DNA from: Allobogoriella alba
GTDB taxonomy: Bacteria; Actinomycetota; Actinomycetes; Actinomycetales; Actinomycetaceae
Assembly (NCBI RefSeq): GCF_042665525.1
Contig: NZ_JBHTCQ010000001.1
Span: 434,001 to 498,000, forward strand
Direction: 5' to 3'
Length of the DNA stretch: 64,000 nt
A program made the position numbers and the translations under genes. Under the pieces are notes generated by a model. That model did not search any database, was not told the origin of the DNA, and saw only the letters and a program-made list of their open reading frames with translations. Below are positions 34,031 through 42,469 of this stretch, piece by piece (within the stretch, counting starts at the first letter, position 1; every line of letters begins with the position of its first letter).

Positions 34031-36121
34031 GTGGCTGACCACCGTGCCGACGCTGCCGAGACCGACGAGACCATGGCCGAGACCGCGGCAGAGGCGGCAC
34101 CCTCGGTAGCCAGCCCGGGGACGGTGCCCTCGAGCTACGGCGCCGAGAACATTACCGTTCTCGAGGGCCTCGAGGCGGTTCGCAAGCGTCCCGGCATGTA
34201 CATCGGCTCCACCGGTGAGCGCGGTCTTCACCACCTCGTCTACGAGGTCGTGGACAACGCCGTGGACGAGGCGCTCGCCGGGTACTGCGACACCATCGCG
34301 GTCACGATCCTGCCCGACGGTGGCCTGCGGGTCGTGGACAACGGCCGCGGCATTCCGGTCGGCGTGGTCGAGAGCGAGGGCAAGCCGGCGGTCGAGGTCG
34401 TCCTCACCGTCCTCCACGCCGGCGGGAAGTTCGGCGGCGGGGGCTACGCGGTGTCCGGCGGCCTGCACGGCGTCGGAGTGTCTGTCGTCAACGCGCTGTC
34501 CCACCGCCTCGAGGTCGAGGTCAAGACCGACGGCTTCACCTGGCGGATGGATTTCGTCGACGGTATCCCGACCGGTCCCCTCGTCAAGGGGGAGCCGACC
34601 GACGAGACCGGGACCACGGTCACCTTCTGGGCCAACGGCGACATCTTCGAGACGACCGAGTACAACTTCGAGACTCTGCGCGGCCGGTTCCAGCAGTACG
34701 CCTTCCTCAACAAGGGCCTGCAGATCGCGCTCGTGGACGAGCGGGCCGGCGTGACCGACGTCGGCGACGAGATCACCGGGGACGAGAGCGGCACGGCCGA
34801 CGACCCTCGTGCCGACCACCGCGAGGTCTCCTACCGGTACGACCGGGGCCTGCAGGACTACGTCGAGCACCTCAACTCGACCAAGAAGGTCGACGTCATC
34901 CACCCCGAGATCATCAGCCTCGAGGCCGAGGACCAGGACAGGCAGATCTCGGTCGAGATCGCGATGCAGTGGACCTCCGGATTCTCCGAGTCGGTCCACA
35001 CCTACGCGAACACCATCAACACCACCGAGGGCGGTACGCACGAGGAGGGCTTCCGGGCGGCGCTGACCTCGCTGATGAACAAGTACGCCCGTGACAAGGG
35101 TCTGCTGAAGGAGAAGGACGACAACCTCGTCGGCGAGGACATCCGCGAGGGACTGACCGCCGTCATCTCCGTCAAGCTGGGCGAGCCGCAGTTCGAGGGC
35201 CAGACGAAGACCAAGCTCGGCAACACCGAGGCACGCACCTTCGTGCAGAGCCAGCTCTACACCCACCTCGGCGACTGGCTGGATGCGCACCCGAACGAGG
35301 CGCGAGACGTCTTCCGGAAGTCCCAGCAGGCGGCCGCGGCCCGGCTCGCCGCCCGGAAGGCGCGCGAGGCCACCCGCCGCAAGGGCCTGCTCGAGTCGGC
35401 GTCGATGCCGGGGAAGCTCAAGGACTGCTCCAGCCGCGACGCGACGATCTCGGAGATCTTCCTCGTCGAGGGTGACTCGGCCGGCGGCTCCGCCGTCCAG
35501 GGCCGGGACCCCGAGCGCCAGGCGATCCTGCCGCTGCGCGGCAAGATCCTCAACGTCGAGAAGGCGCGGCTGGACAAGGCGCTCGGCAACCAGGAGATCC
35601 AGGCGCTGATCACCGCGTTCGGGACCGGCATCGCCGAGGACTTCGACATCGCCAAGCTGCGGTACTACAAGATCGTGCTCATGGCCGACGCCGACGTCGA
35701 CGGCCAGCACATCTCCACGCTGCTGCTCACCCTGCTCTTCCGCTACATGCGACCGCTGGTCGAGGGTGGCCACGTCTACCTCGCGCAGCCGCCGCTGTAC
35801 CGGCTGAAGTGGACCAACGCCGAGCACCAGTACGTGTACTCCGACCGCGAGCGGGACGCCTTCCTCGCCGAGGGCGCCAAGGCCGGCAGGAAGCTGCCGA
35901 AGGAGGGCGGCGTGCAGCGGTACAAGGGCCTGGGCGAGATGAACGACCAGGAGCTGTGGGAGACCACCATGAACCCGGAGACCCGCACGCTCCGCCAGGT
36001 GACCATCGAGGACGCCGCGGCCGCCGACGAGATGTTCTCCATCCTCATGGGCGAGGACGTGGAGTCCCGCCGCACGTTCATCCAGCGCAACGCCCACGAC
36101 GTGAGGTTCCTCGACATATGA
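34031..36121 (+). CDS. gyrB: DNA gyrase subunit B
   Basis: ATPase subunit of gyrase, which introduces negative supercoils. The 696-residue product has the GHKL ATPase motifs (EVVDNAVDEALAG, VVDNGRGIPVG, GGLHGVGVSVVNAL), the transducer domain and the TOPRIM domain (LVEGDSAGGSA and MADADVDGQHI), and the C-terminal QRYKGLGEMNDQELWETTM. GTG 34031 follows GAGGAG by about ten bases. An ATG at 34073 is a possible shorter start. The stop codon lies inside a 46-bp sequence that is duplicated immediately downstream. Confidence 0.97.
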   Translation: MADHRADAAETDETMAETAAEAAPSVASPGTVPSSYGAENITVLEGLEAVRKRPGMYIGSTGERGLHHLVYEVVDNAVDEALAGYCDTIAVTILPDGGLRVVDNGRGIPVGVVESEGKPAVEVVLTVLHAGGKFGGGGYAVSGGLHGVGVSVVNALSHRLEVEVKTDGFTWRMDFVDGIPTGPLVKGEPTDETGTTVTFWANGDIFETTEYNFETLRGRFQQYAFLNKGLQIALVDERAGVTDVGDEITGDESGTADDPRADHREVSYRYDRGLQDYVEHLNSTKKVDVIHPEIISLEAEDQDRQISVEIAMQWTSGFSESVHTYANTINTTEGGTHEEGFRAALTSLMNKYARDKGLLKEKDDNLVGEDIREGLTAVISVKLGEPQFEGQTKTKLGNTEARTFVQSQLYTHLGDWLDAHPNEARDVFRKSQQAAAARLAARKAREATRRKGLLESASMPGKLKDCSSRDATISEIFLVEGDSAGGSAVQGRDPERQAILPLRGKILNVEKARLDKALGNQEIQALITAFGTGIAEDFDIAKLRYYKIVLMADADVDGQHISTLLLTLLFRYMRPLVEGGHVYLAQPPLYRLKWTNAEHQYVYSDRERDAFLAEGAKAGRKLPKEGGVQRYKGLGEMNDQELWETTMNPETRTLRQVTIEDAAAADEMFSILMGEDVESRRTFIQRNAHDVRFLDI

Positions 36122-36211
36122 GGAGCGAGCGCCAGCGAGCACCGCAGGTATGTCGACGTCAGGCACGACATATGAGGAGCGAGCGCCAGCGAGCACCGCA
36201 GGTATGTCGAC
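36112..36211 (+). repeat. Tandem duplication of a 46-bp element spanning the gyrB stop codon
   Basis: Two identical 46-bp copies, 36112-36157 and 36166-36211, separated by 8 bp. Each starts CGACATATGAGGAGCGAGCG and ends GGTATGTCGAC; the ends CGACATA and TATGTCG are inverted repeats, so each copy can fold into a 7-bp stem. The first copy supplies the last two codons and the stop of gyrB. Sits in the 136-bp gap before gyrA. Confidence 0.95.
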
Positions 36212-36257
36212 ACGCCGTACGTCGTCCGCGACAGACATCGAGAGCTGAGAGAAACCA

Positions 36258-38912
36258 GTGACGCAGCCACCCGAGGACACCACTCCGGAGAACCCGAGCG
36301 AGCCGATCGCTGTGCGGGACCGGGTCGAGCAGGTCGACCTCCAGGTCGAGATGCAACGGTCCTACCTGGACTACGCGATGTCCGTCATCGTCGCGCGCGC
36401 CCTTCCCGACGTGCGGGACGGCCTCAAGCCGGTCCATCGCCGCGTCCTGTACGCGATGTACGACGGCGGCTACCGGCCCGAGGCGAGCTTCTCCAAGTGC
36501 TCCCGTGTCGTCGGCGATGTCATGGGGCACTACCACCCGCACGGCGACGGGGCGATCTACGACGCCCTCGCCCGCCTGGTCCAGCCGTGGAGCATGCGGC
36601 ACCCGCTGGTGTCCGGCCAGGGGAACTTCGGTTCGCCGGGCAACCTCGGTCCCGCCGCCCCGCGGTACACCGAGTGCAAGATGGCGCCGCTGGCCATGGA
36701 GATGGTCCGGGACATCGACAAGGAGACCGTCGACTTCCAGGACAACTACGACGGCCACACCCAGGAGCCGGCGGTCCTGCCGGCCCGTTTCCCGAACCTC
36801 CTGGTCAACGGGTCGGAAGGCATCGCCGTCGGCATGGCGACCCGAATCCCGCCGCACAACCTCCGCGAGGTCGCCGAGGGAGTGAAGTGGTTCCTCGAGC
36901 ACCCCGAGGCCTCCAAGGAGGAGCTGCTCGGCGAGCTCATGCTGCGGATCAAGGGGCCGGACTTCCCGACGGGCGCCACGGTGCTCGGCACGCGGGGCAT
37001 CGAGGAGATGTACCGCACGGGCCGGGGGTCGATCACCCAGCGTGCGGTGGTCGAGGTCGAGGAGATCGAGGGCCGGCAGTGCCTGGTCGTCTCCGAGCTC
37101 CCGTACCAGGTGAATCCGGACCGCCTGGCCGAGAAGATCGTCGACGGCGTCCGCGACGGCCGGCTGGCCGGGGTCGCCGACATCCGGGACGAGTCCTCCG
37201 GCCGCAACGGCCAGCGTCTGGTCATCGTGCTCAAGCGGGACGCGGTCGCCAAGGTCGTGCTGAACAACCTGTACAAGCACACCCAGCTCCAGGACAACTT
37301 CCCGGCCAACATGCTCGCGCTGGTTGACGGCGTGCCGCGCACCCTCAGCCTCGACGGGTTCGTCCGGCACTGGGTCCACCACCAGCTGGAGGTCATCGCT
37401 CGCCGCACCGAGTACCTGCTCCGCAAGGCCGAGGAGCGGATGCACATCCTGCGCGGCTACCTCAAGGCGCTCGACGCCCTCGACGAGGTCATCGCGCTCA
37501 TCCGCCGGTCACCCACCGTCGACGAGGCGCGCACCGGGCTCATCGAGCTGCTCGACATCGACGAGATCCAGGCCGACGCGATCCTTGCCATGCAGCTTCG
37601 CCGCCTGGCGGCCCTGGAGCGGCAGAAGATCGTCGACGAGCACGAGGCCCTGGCCGCCGAGATCGAGGACTACAAGGACATCATCGCCACCCCGGCGCGC
37701 CAGCGCGCCATCGTGGGCGAGGAGCTCGCCGCCATCGTGGAGAAGTACGGCGACGAGCGGCGCACCCACATCCTGCCGTTCGACGGTGAGATGAGCATCG
37801 AGGACCTCATCCCCGAGGAGGACGTGGTCGTCACGATCACCCGAGGTGGCTACGCCAAGCGGACCCGCGTGGACAACTACCGGTCCCAGCGGCGCGGTGG
37901 CAAGGGGGTGCGCGGTGCGCAGCTGCGTGAGGACGACGTCGTGGACCACTTCGGCGTCACGACCACGCACCACTGGCTGCTGTTCTTCACCAACCTCGGC
38001 CGCGTCTACCGGGCCAAGGCGTACGAGCTGCCCGAGGGCGGGCGCGACGCCAAGGGGCAGCACGTCGCGAACCTGCTCGCCTTCCAGCCAGGGGAGACCA
38101 TCGCCGAGGTCGTCCCGCTGCGCGACTACGACCAGGCCGAGTACCTCGTCCTGGCCACTCAGCGCGGTCTGGTGAAGAAGACCCGGCTACGGGAGTACGA
38201 CTCCAACCGCACCGGAGGGGTCATCGGCATCAACCTGCGCGAGGACGCCGAGGGCAACCCCGACCGGGTGATCGCCGCGCGCCTGATCAACTCCGACGAC
38301 GACCTGCTGCTCGTTTCCCGCAAGGGCCAGTCGTTGCGGTTCACCGCCACGGACGAGGCGCTGCGGCCGATGGGTCGCGCAACCTCCGGCGTCACCGGCA
38401 TGAAGTTCCGCGACGGTGACGAGCTCCTGGGCATGGACGTGGTCCGGGACGACTCGCAGGTGTTCGTGGTCACCGAGGGCGGGTTCGCCAAGCGCACCAC
38501 GGTCTCCGAGTACCGCGTCCAGGGCCGCGGTGGCCTGGGCATCAAGGTTGCGAACCTCGTCCAGGAACGCGGCGACCTCGTCGGCACCCTCATCGTGGGC
38601 GACGACGACGAGGTCCTCGTCATCATGGGCAGCGGCAAGGTGGTGCGATCCTCGGTCAGCGAGGTGAACCTCACCGGCCGGAACACCCAGGGCGTCACCT
38701 TCGCCCGACCCGACAAGGGTGACCGCATCATCGCCGTGGCCCGGAACGTCGAACGGCAGGTCGACGCCGAGGTCGGCGTCCCCGCCTCGCCCGACGACCC
38801 GACGGCGAACACCGCCGCGTCAGGAACCTCGCCGGACGCGGCCGACGGGGTAGCGTCGGTGACCGACACCGGCAGCGCAGACGCCGAGGAGACGGAGAAC
38901 ATCGATGAGTAG
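36258..38912 (+). CDS. gyrA: DNA gyrase subunit A
   Basis: DNA breaking-rejoining subunit of gyrase. The 884-residue protein has the winged-helix region HPHGDGAIYDALARLVQPW, the catalytic Tyr 137 in APRYTECKM, the coiled-coil gate, and the C-terminal beta-pinwheel with the gyrase box variant QRRGGKG (around residue 545). In the quinolone-determining region the residue equivalent to E. coli Ser83 is Gly 98, while the Asp87 equivalent is kept (Asp 102). GTG 36258; its last 8 bp overlap the DUF3566 gene. The final ~60 residues are an acidic Ala/Asp/Thr tail. Confidence 0.98.
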   Translation: MTQPPEDTTPENPSEPIAVRDRVEQVDLQVEMQRSYLDYAMSVIVARALPDVRDGLKPVHRRVLYAMYDGGYRPEASFSKCSRVVGDVMGHYHPHGDGAIYDALARLVQPWSMRHPLVSGQGNFGSPGNLGPAAPRYTECKMAPLAMEMVRDIDKETVDFQDNYDGHTQEPAVLPARFPNLLVNGSEGIAVGMATRIPPHNLREVAEGVKWFLEHPEASKEELLGELMLRIKGPDFPTGATVLGTRGIEEMYRTGRGSITQRAVVEVEEIEGRQCLVVSELPYQVNPDRLAEKIVDGVRDGRLAGVADIRDESSGRNGQRLVIVLKRDAVAKVVLNNLYKHTQLQDNFPANMLALVDGVPRTLSLDGFVRHWVHHQLEVIARRTEYLLRKAEERMHILRGYLKALDALDEVIALIRRSPTVDEARTGLIELLDIDEIQADAILAMQLRRLAALERQKIVDEHEALAAEIEDYKDIIATPARQRAIVGEELAAIVEKYGDERRTHILPFDGEMSIEDLIPEEDVVVTITRGGYAKRTRVDNYRSQRRGGKGVRGAQLREDDVVDHFGVTTTHHWLLFFTNLGRVYRAKAYELPEGGRDAKGQHVANLLAFQPGETIAEVVPLRDYDQAEYLVLATQRGLVKKTRLREYDSNRTGGVIGINLREDAEGNPDRVIAARLINSDDDLLLVSRKGQSLRFTATDEALRPMGRATSGVTGMKFRDGDELLGMDVVRDDSQVFVVTEGGFAKRTTVSEYRVQGRGGLGIKVANLVQERGDLVGTLIVGDDDEVLVIMGSGKVVRSSVSEVNLTGRNTQGVTFARPDKGDRIIAVARNVERQVDAEVGVPASPDDPTANTAASGTSPDAADGVASVTDTGSADAEETENIDE

Positions 38913-39453
38913 CACGACTCCTGACGGCGCGAGCGCGCCGCCGCCCCCTCCCGGCGACGACTCGCGCACGCAGACCCTCCGCCAGGGGCTGGAGGACCGG
39001 ATCGGCGGCCCGGCACAGCCCCCGCGGGACACCGCCGTGCACGAGGCCGCCCCGGCAGGACCCGGCGAGGCCGCCGGACCCACGCCGGTCGTGGGCCCAC
39101 GACGCGTCCGACTGTCGGTCTCCCGCATCGACCCCTGGTCCGTCATGAAGCTGTCGTTCCTGCTCTCGGTGGCGATCGGCATCATGATCGTCGTCGCGGC
39201 CGCGCTGGCGTGGTTCGTCCTGGACAGGATGCACGTCTTCGCCTCCGTCGAGGAGCTATTGATCTCCATCGGCTCCCCGGAGTTCCTCGAGCTGCTGGAC
39301 TACGTGGCCTTCGACCGGGTGATGTCCTTCGCCACGATCGTGGCGGTGTTCGACGTGCTGCTGCTGACCGCGATGGGCACCATCATGGCGTTCCTGTACA
39401 ACATCACGGCCGCGCTCGTCGGTGGACTGCACCTCACCCTGACCGACGACTGA
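38905..39453 (+). CDS. DUF3566 membrane protein
   Basis: A 182-residue protein always next to gyrA in Actinobacteria; function unknown. The first ~70 residues are Pro/Ala-rich and cytoplasmic; then VRLSVSRIDPWSVMKLSFL leads into a first membrane segment (~residues 85-108) and a second one (~145-172, FATIVAVFDVLLLTAMGTIM), the DUF3566 pattern. Overlaps gyrA by 8 bp, so it is probably translated with gyrase. Confidence 0.92.
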   Translation: MSSTTPDGASAPPPPPGDDSRTQTLRQGLEDRIGGPAQPPRDTAVHEAAPAGPGEAAGPTPVVGPRRVRLSVSRIDPWSVMKLSFLLSVAIGIMIVVAAALAWFVLDRMHVFASVEELLISIGSPEFLELLDYVAFDRVMSFATIVAVFDVLLLTAMGTIMAFLYNITAALVGGLHLTLTDD

Positions 39454-39600
39454 GGGGCGCAGCACGCCGCAGATGCCGGCGGCTCGTGAGACTCGTCACC
39501 CGCGGGCCATTCACGTTTGGGACGCCGTCTCCGGGTGGGATAGTCTTGCTCGGCGCCCAGCGCACACACCCGGAGGAACCCGCAGTTCCACCGGCTGTCC

Positions 39601-39674
39601 GGGCCTATAGCTCAGTCGGTTAGAGCGCTTCCCTGATAAGGAAGAGGTCGCTGGTTCGAGTCCAGCTAGGCCCA
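39601..39674 (+). tRNA. tRNA-Ile (anticodon GAT)
   Basis: 74-nt tRNA with a perfect 7-bp acceptor stem (GGGCCTA with TAGGCCC), D-arm AGCTCAGTCGGTTAGAGC, anticodon stem CTTCC/GGAAG with loop CTGATAA (anticodon GAT), and T-loop GGTTCGAGTCC. CCA is not encoded. First of the conserved Ile-Ala tRNA pair after gyrA; a -10-like TAGTCT lies about 55 bp upstream. Confidence 0.98.
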
Positions 39675-39714
39675 CCCCGTCACGCTCCTTCGGACCGGGA
39701 GACGAGGAGACGCT

Positions 39715-39849
39715 GTGAAGAAGGCACTGCTGCTGGCAACCGCCGCCGTCGCCGGCTACCTCGCGTGGCTCAAGGTCCGCCAGGACCGCGAGGAGCGCGA
39801 TCTGTGGGCGGAGGTCACCGACAGCTTCGGCGAGGAGCCGCGGCGCTGA
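39715..39849 (+). CDS. DLW-39 family microprotein
   Basis: A 44-residue protein between the two tRNA genes, starting at GTG 39715 with GAGGAGA about six bases upstream. Sequence begins MKKALLLATAAVAGYLAWLK (one membrane segment), followed by a charged helix containing the Asp-Leu-Trp motif that names the family, and ends EEPRR. It matches the small DLW-39 proteins found at this locus in other Actinobacteria; function unknown. Easily missed because of its size. Confidence 0.85.
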   Translation: MKKALLLATAAVAGYLAWLKVRQDREERDLWAEVTDSFGEEPRR

Positions 39850-39891
39850 TCGCGTAACATCCGTTCCGCCGTGCCGAGTCGCGGCGCATCG

Positions 39892-39967
39892 GGGGCCATG
39901 GCGCAATTGGTAGCGCACCTGCTTTGCAAGCAGGGGGTTACGGGTTCGAGTCCCGTTGGCTCCACCA
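39892..39967 (+). tRNA. tRNA-Ala (anticodon TGC)
   Basis: 76 nt including an encoded CCA end. Acceptor stem GGGGCCA with TGGCTCC (one G-T pair), anticodon stem CTGCT/AGCAG with loop TTTGCAA (anticodon TGC), T-arm GGGTTCGAGTCCC. Second of the Ile-Ala pair downstream of gyrA. Confidence 0.98.
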
Positions 39968-39983
39968 GCTCAGGGCCCATCAC

Positions 39984-40646
39984 TCAGGGCCAGCGCAGGA
40001 ACCTGCGCCATCGCACGCGCGCGGCGTCCTCACCGGCCCGCTCGTAGACCACGCGCACCTGACCCGCGCGCGAGGTGTGCCACCACTCGACGGCGTCGGG
40101 GACGAGGGCCATCGCCCGCCAGTCTGGGTCCACGTAGTCCGGATCCGCGGTCACCTTCTCCAGTGCCGCGGTGAAGGCCGCCGCGTGGACGTCCCGGTCC
40201 GGAAGCTCCTCGCCCTGGTGGCCGGTGACGCAGCTGGCCCGCGAGTACGGGTTTCGCGCCAGGAAGTCCGCTGCCGACGCCTCGTCGCCGAGGTCGATCA
40301 CCGGGCCGTACGCGCGGAGCTGGTCCCCGACGGCCGGCCACAGGAACACGACCGCCGCTCGTGGGTTGGCGGCCAGCTGGGCGGCCTTGAAGGAGTCACG
40401 GCGGGTGGCGAAGGCGAGCCGGTCGCCCGTGGCGTCCTTGAGGATCAGCGCACGTGCGCTGACCAACCCGGCGGGGTCGGCGGTGGCGAGCGTCATCGCG
40501 TGCGGTGCCGGGACACCGGCGTCGACGGCGTGCCGGATACTGTCCACGACCAGGGTGATCGGATCCTCGGGCAGCCGGTCCAGGTCGACGTCGGGAAGGT
40601 CCTCGCCGGCCACGGGCAGGGCGCGCAACCACTGGGCGATCGTCAC
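39984..40646 (-). CDS. PdxH-like pyridoxamine 5'-phosphate oxidase family protein
   Basis: FMN-binding split-barrel protein of 220 residues resembling PdxH along its whole length: VSARALILKDATGD, SFKAAQLAANPRAAVVFLWP, QLRAYGPV, FLARNPYSRASC. The C-terminal motif that in true PdxH reads GRxxRLHDR and binds the PLP phosphate/substrate is replaced by SRAGQVRVV, so it may act on another substrate or be a diverged paralogue. Stands alone, converging on the tRNA-Ala gene and divergent from the methyltransferase gene (29 bp between starts, which must hold both promoters). Confidence 0.82.
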   Translation of the reverse strand: MTIAQWLRALPVAGEDLPDVDLDRLPEDPITLVVDSIRHAVDAGVPAPHAMTLATADPAGLVSARALILKDATGDRLAFATRRDSFKAAQLAANPRAAVVFLWPAVGDQLRAYGPVIDLGDEASAADFLARNPYSRASCVTGHQGEELPDRDVHAAAFTAALEKVTADPDYVDPDWRAMALVPDAVEWWHTSRAGQVRVVYERAGEDAARVRWRRFLRWP

Positions 40647-40675
40647 GCGCTAACCGTAGCGAGGACACTGGAGCG

Positions 40676-41314
40676 GTGAACGATCCCACGGTCCACCGAC
40701 CCGTCTTCGCACGCATGTATCCGCGGCTGAGCCGTGCCCTGGACCGGGCGGGCGGTCACGAGCTGCGGCACCGGCTGCTGGAGGGACTGTCCGGGACGGT
40801 CCTCGAGGTGGGCGCCGGCGACGGCGGAAACCTCCCCCACTACCCGCCGGCCGTCACTGCCGTCGTGCGCGCGCTCGAGCCCGAACCGCGGCTGCGCCGC
40901 AGCCTGCGCGAGGCGGGCGCCCGAGCCGCGGTGGCGGTCGACGTCGTGGACGGTGTCGCCGAACGCCTGCCCATCGACGACGGGGCGGTGGACGCCGTCG
41001 TCTGCTCGCTCGTCCTGTGCTCGGTACGGGACCAGGTCGCGGCGCTGACCGAGGCCCGCCGGGTGGTACGGGCCGGCGGCCAGCTACGCTTCTTCGAGCA
41101 CGTCCGGGGCACCGACCCGCGGACCGTCCGGTGGCAGGACCTCGCCGACCGCACAGTCTGGCCGCACATCGCCGGCGGTTGCCATACGGGCCGGGACACC
41201 GTCGGCGCCATCGAGGCTGCGGGCTTCACGGTGACCCGGATGGAGCGATTCCGGTTCCCGGACCCTGGATTCCCGCGCCTCCCGCACGTGCTCGGCACCG
41301 CCGTGCCCAGCTAG
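40676..41314 (+). CDS. SAM-dependent methyltransferase (class I)
   Basis: A 212-residue class I methyltransferase. SAM-binding motif VLEVGAGDGGNLPHY, acidic turn ALEPEPRLRR, motif II/III VDAVVCSLVLCSV and a post-core FFEHVRGTD. Closest general type is the UbiE/Methyltransf_11 family that methylates small molecules; the substrate is unknown. GTG start at 40676, divergent from the PdxH-like gene. A clear terminator follows. Confidence 0.88.
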   Translation: MNDPTVHRPVFARMYPRLSRALDRAGGHELRHRLLEGLSGTVLEVGAGDGGNLPHYPPAVTAVVRALEPEPRLRRSLREAGARAAVAVDVVDGVAERLPIDDGAVDAVVCSLVLCSVRDQVAALTEARRVVRAGGQLRFFEHVRGTDPRTVRWQDLADRTVWPHIAGGCHTGRDTVGAIEAAGFTVTRMERFRFPDPGFPRLPHVLGTAVPS

Positions 41315-41336
41315 TGCCGCACGACAGACCGGCACG

Positions 41337-41368
41337 ACGAAGGGCCCGGCAGGTGCCGGGCCCTTCGT
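41337..41368. terminator. Bidirectional terminator
   Basis: Perfect 14-bp inverted repeat ACGAAGGGCCCGGC with GCCGGGCCCTTCGT around the loop AGGT, between the end of the methyltransferase gene (plus) and the end of the minus-strand gene at 41379. Confidence 0.9.
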
Positions 41369-41378
41369 GGTGACGTGG

Positions 41379-42260
41379 TCAGCTGGAGGTCGTGCTCCCG
41401 CCGGTCTCCGGCGTGGCGCCCGGAGCACGCTTGTTGGCCTCGTCCTTGGCCTCGTCGGCCTTCTCGGAGACGGTGGAGGCAGCACTGCTCGTGGCGTCGG
41501 CCGCCTTCGCCGTCGCGTCCGCGGCGCCCTCGGCGACCTTCTCCTTGACCTCGCCGGCCTTCGCCTTCGCGGTCTCGGTGACCTTGCCGGCCACCTCGGT
41601 GGTCTTCTCCTTCGCCGCGGTGGCGGCGGCGGTGAGCTTCTCCGTGGCGGAGGGCTTCGCGGCGGGAGCGGGCGCCGTCGAGTCGTTCCAGTACTCCTCG
41701 GCCCACGGGTCGTCCACCGGCTGGCTGCGGCGCCACAGCAGGTACCCGGCGCCGGCCGCGACCGTGCCGACCACGACCCACCCGAACGCCTTCGCGACGC
41801 CGTGCCCCTTCTTGGGCGGCTTGCTCAGCGCGCTCTTGGCAGCGGCACCGGCCTTCTCGGCCTTGGCGCTCAGACCGTCGGTGCCAGCGGCTGCCTTGGC
41901 GGCGTCCTGCATCGCCTTCTGGACACGGGGCAGGTAGTCGTCGACGATCCGCTCATACGCGTCGTCGACCGCCGGGCGGACCCGCTCGGTGGCCTCCTCG
42001 ATCCGCGGCGCGGTGACGGAGACCGTCTTCTTCCATGCCTTGTCGACCCGGGGAGCGGCCCAGTCGTACGCGGCCTCGACGCGTGGAGCGGCCCAGTCGT
42101 AGGCCGCCTCGACGCGGGGACCCGCCCATTCCTTGCCCTGCTCGGCGAGCCCGGCCGCCTGCTTCGCGGCGACAGCTGCCTGTTCCTGCGCGATCGCCCC
42201 GAGCTCGGCCGCCTGCTTGCGCACCTTCTCCGACTCGATGATCTTGCGCTTGCGCGACAT
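41379..42260 (-). CDS. Ala/Lys-rich helical membrane protein with repeated segments
   Basis: A 293-residue protein of unknown function. It opens MSRKRKIIESEKVRKQAAEL and is predicted to be largely helical, Ala/Glu/Lys-rich. Residues ~45-75 contain two consecutive copies of PRVEAAYDWAA and a third diverged copy (PRVDKAWKK). One membrane segment (FGWVVVGTVAAGAGYLLW, ~residue 180-197) is followed by a long LEA/apolipoprotein-like region of Lys/Ala/Thr heptads (TAAATAAKEKTTEVAGKV). ATG 42260 has GGGAGAGCAG upstream. Similar proteins sit next to the cyclophilin gene in relatives; a wall or membrane-associated structural role is a guess. Confidence 0.85.
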   Translation of the reverse strand: MSRKRKIIESEKVRKQAAELGAIAQEQAAVAAKQAAGLAEQGKEWAGPRVEAAYDWAAPRVEAAYDWAAPRVDKAWKKTVSVTAPRIEEATERVRPAVDDAYERIVDDYLPRVQKAMQDAAKAAAGTDGLSAKAEKAGAAAKSALSKPPKKGHGVAKAFGWVVVGTVAAGAGYLLWRRSQPVDDPWAEEYWNDSTAPAPAAKPSATEKLTAAATAAKEKTTEVAGKVTETAKAKAGEVKEKVAEGAADATAKAADATSSAASTVSEKADEAKDEANKRAPGATPETGGSTTSS

Positions 42261-42469
42261 CTGCTCTCCCTGGTCGTCTCGAAGACATTCCGGCAGCCAC
42301 TGGTGGTGGTGCCGCCAGACGCTACACGCACCCATCTTGCACGGTTTGGCGCCCAGATACATGTGCGACGGCCAACTCGGTGCGTCGACGGACCCTCCCG
42401 AGGGCGGGCCCGGAGCAGCACCCGGCACGGGTGACGCACCGTCCCGCGCCTCGTGCGAGGATCGTGGAC

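Noticed and set aside
33734..36283. 849-codon open frame opposite gyrB
   Set aside because: Val/Leu/Arg-rich shadow of gyrB with no motif; gyrB is unmistakable on the plus strand.
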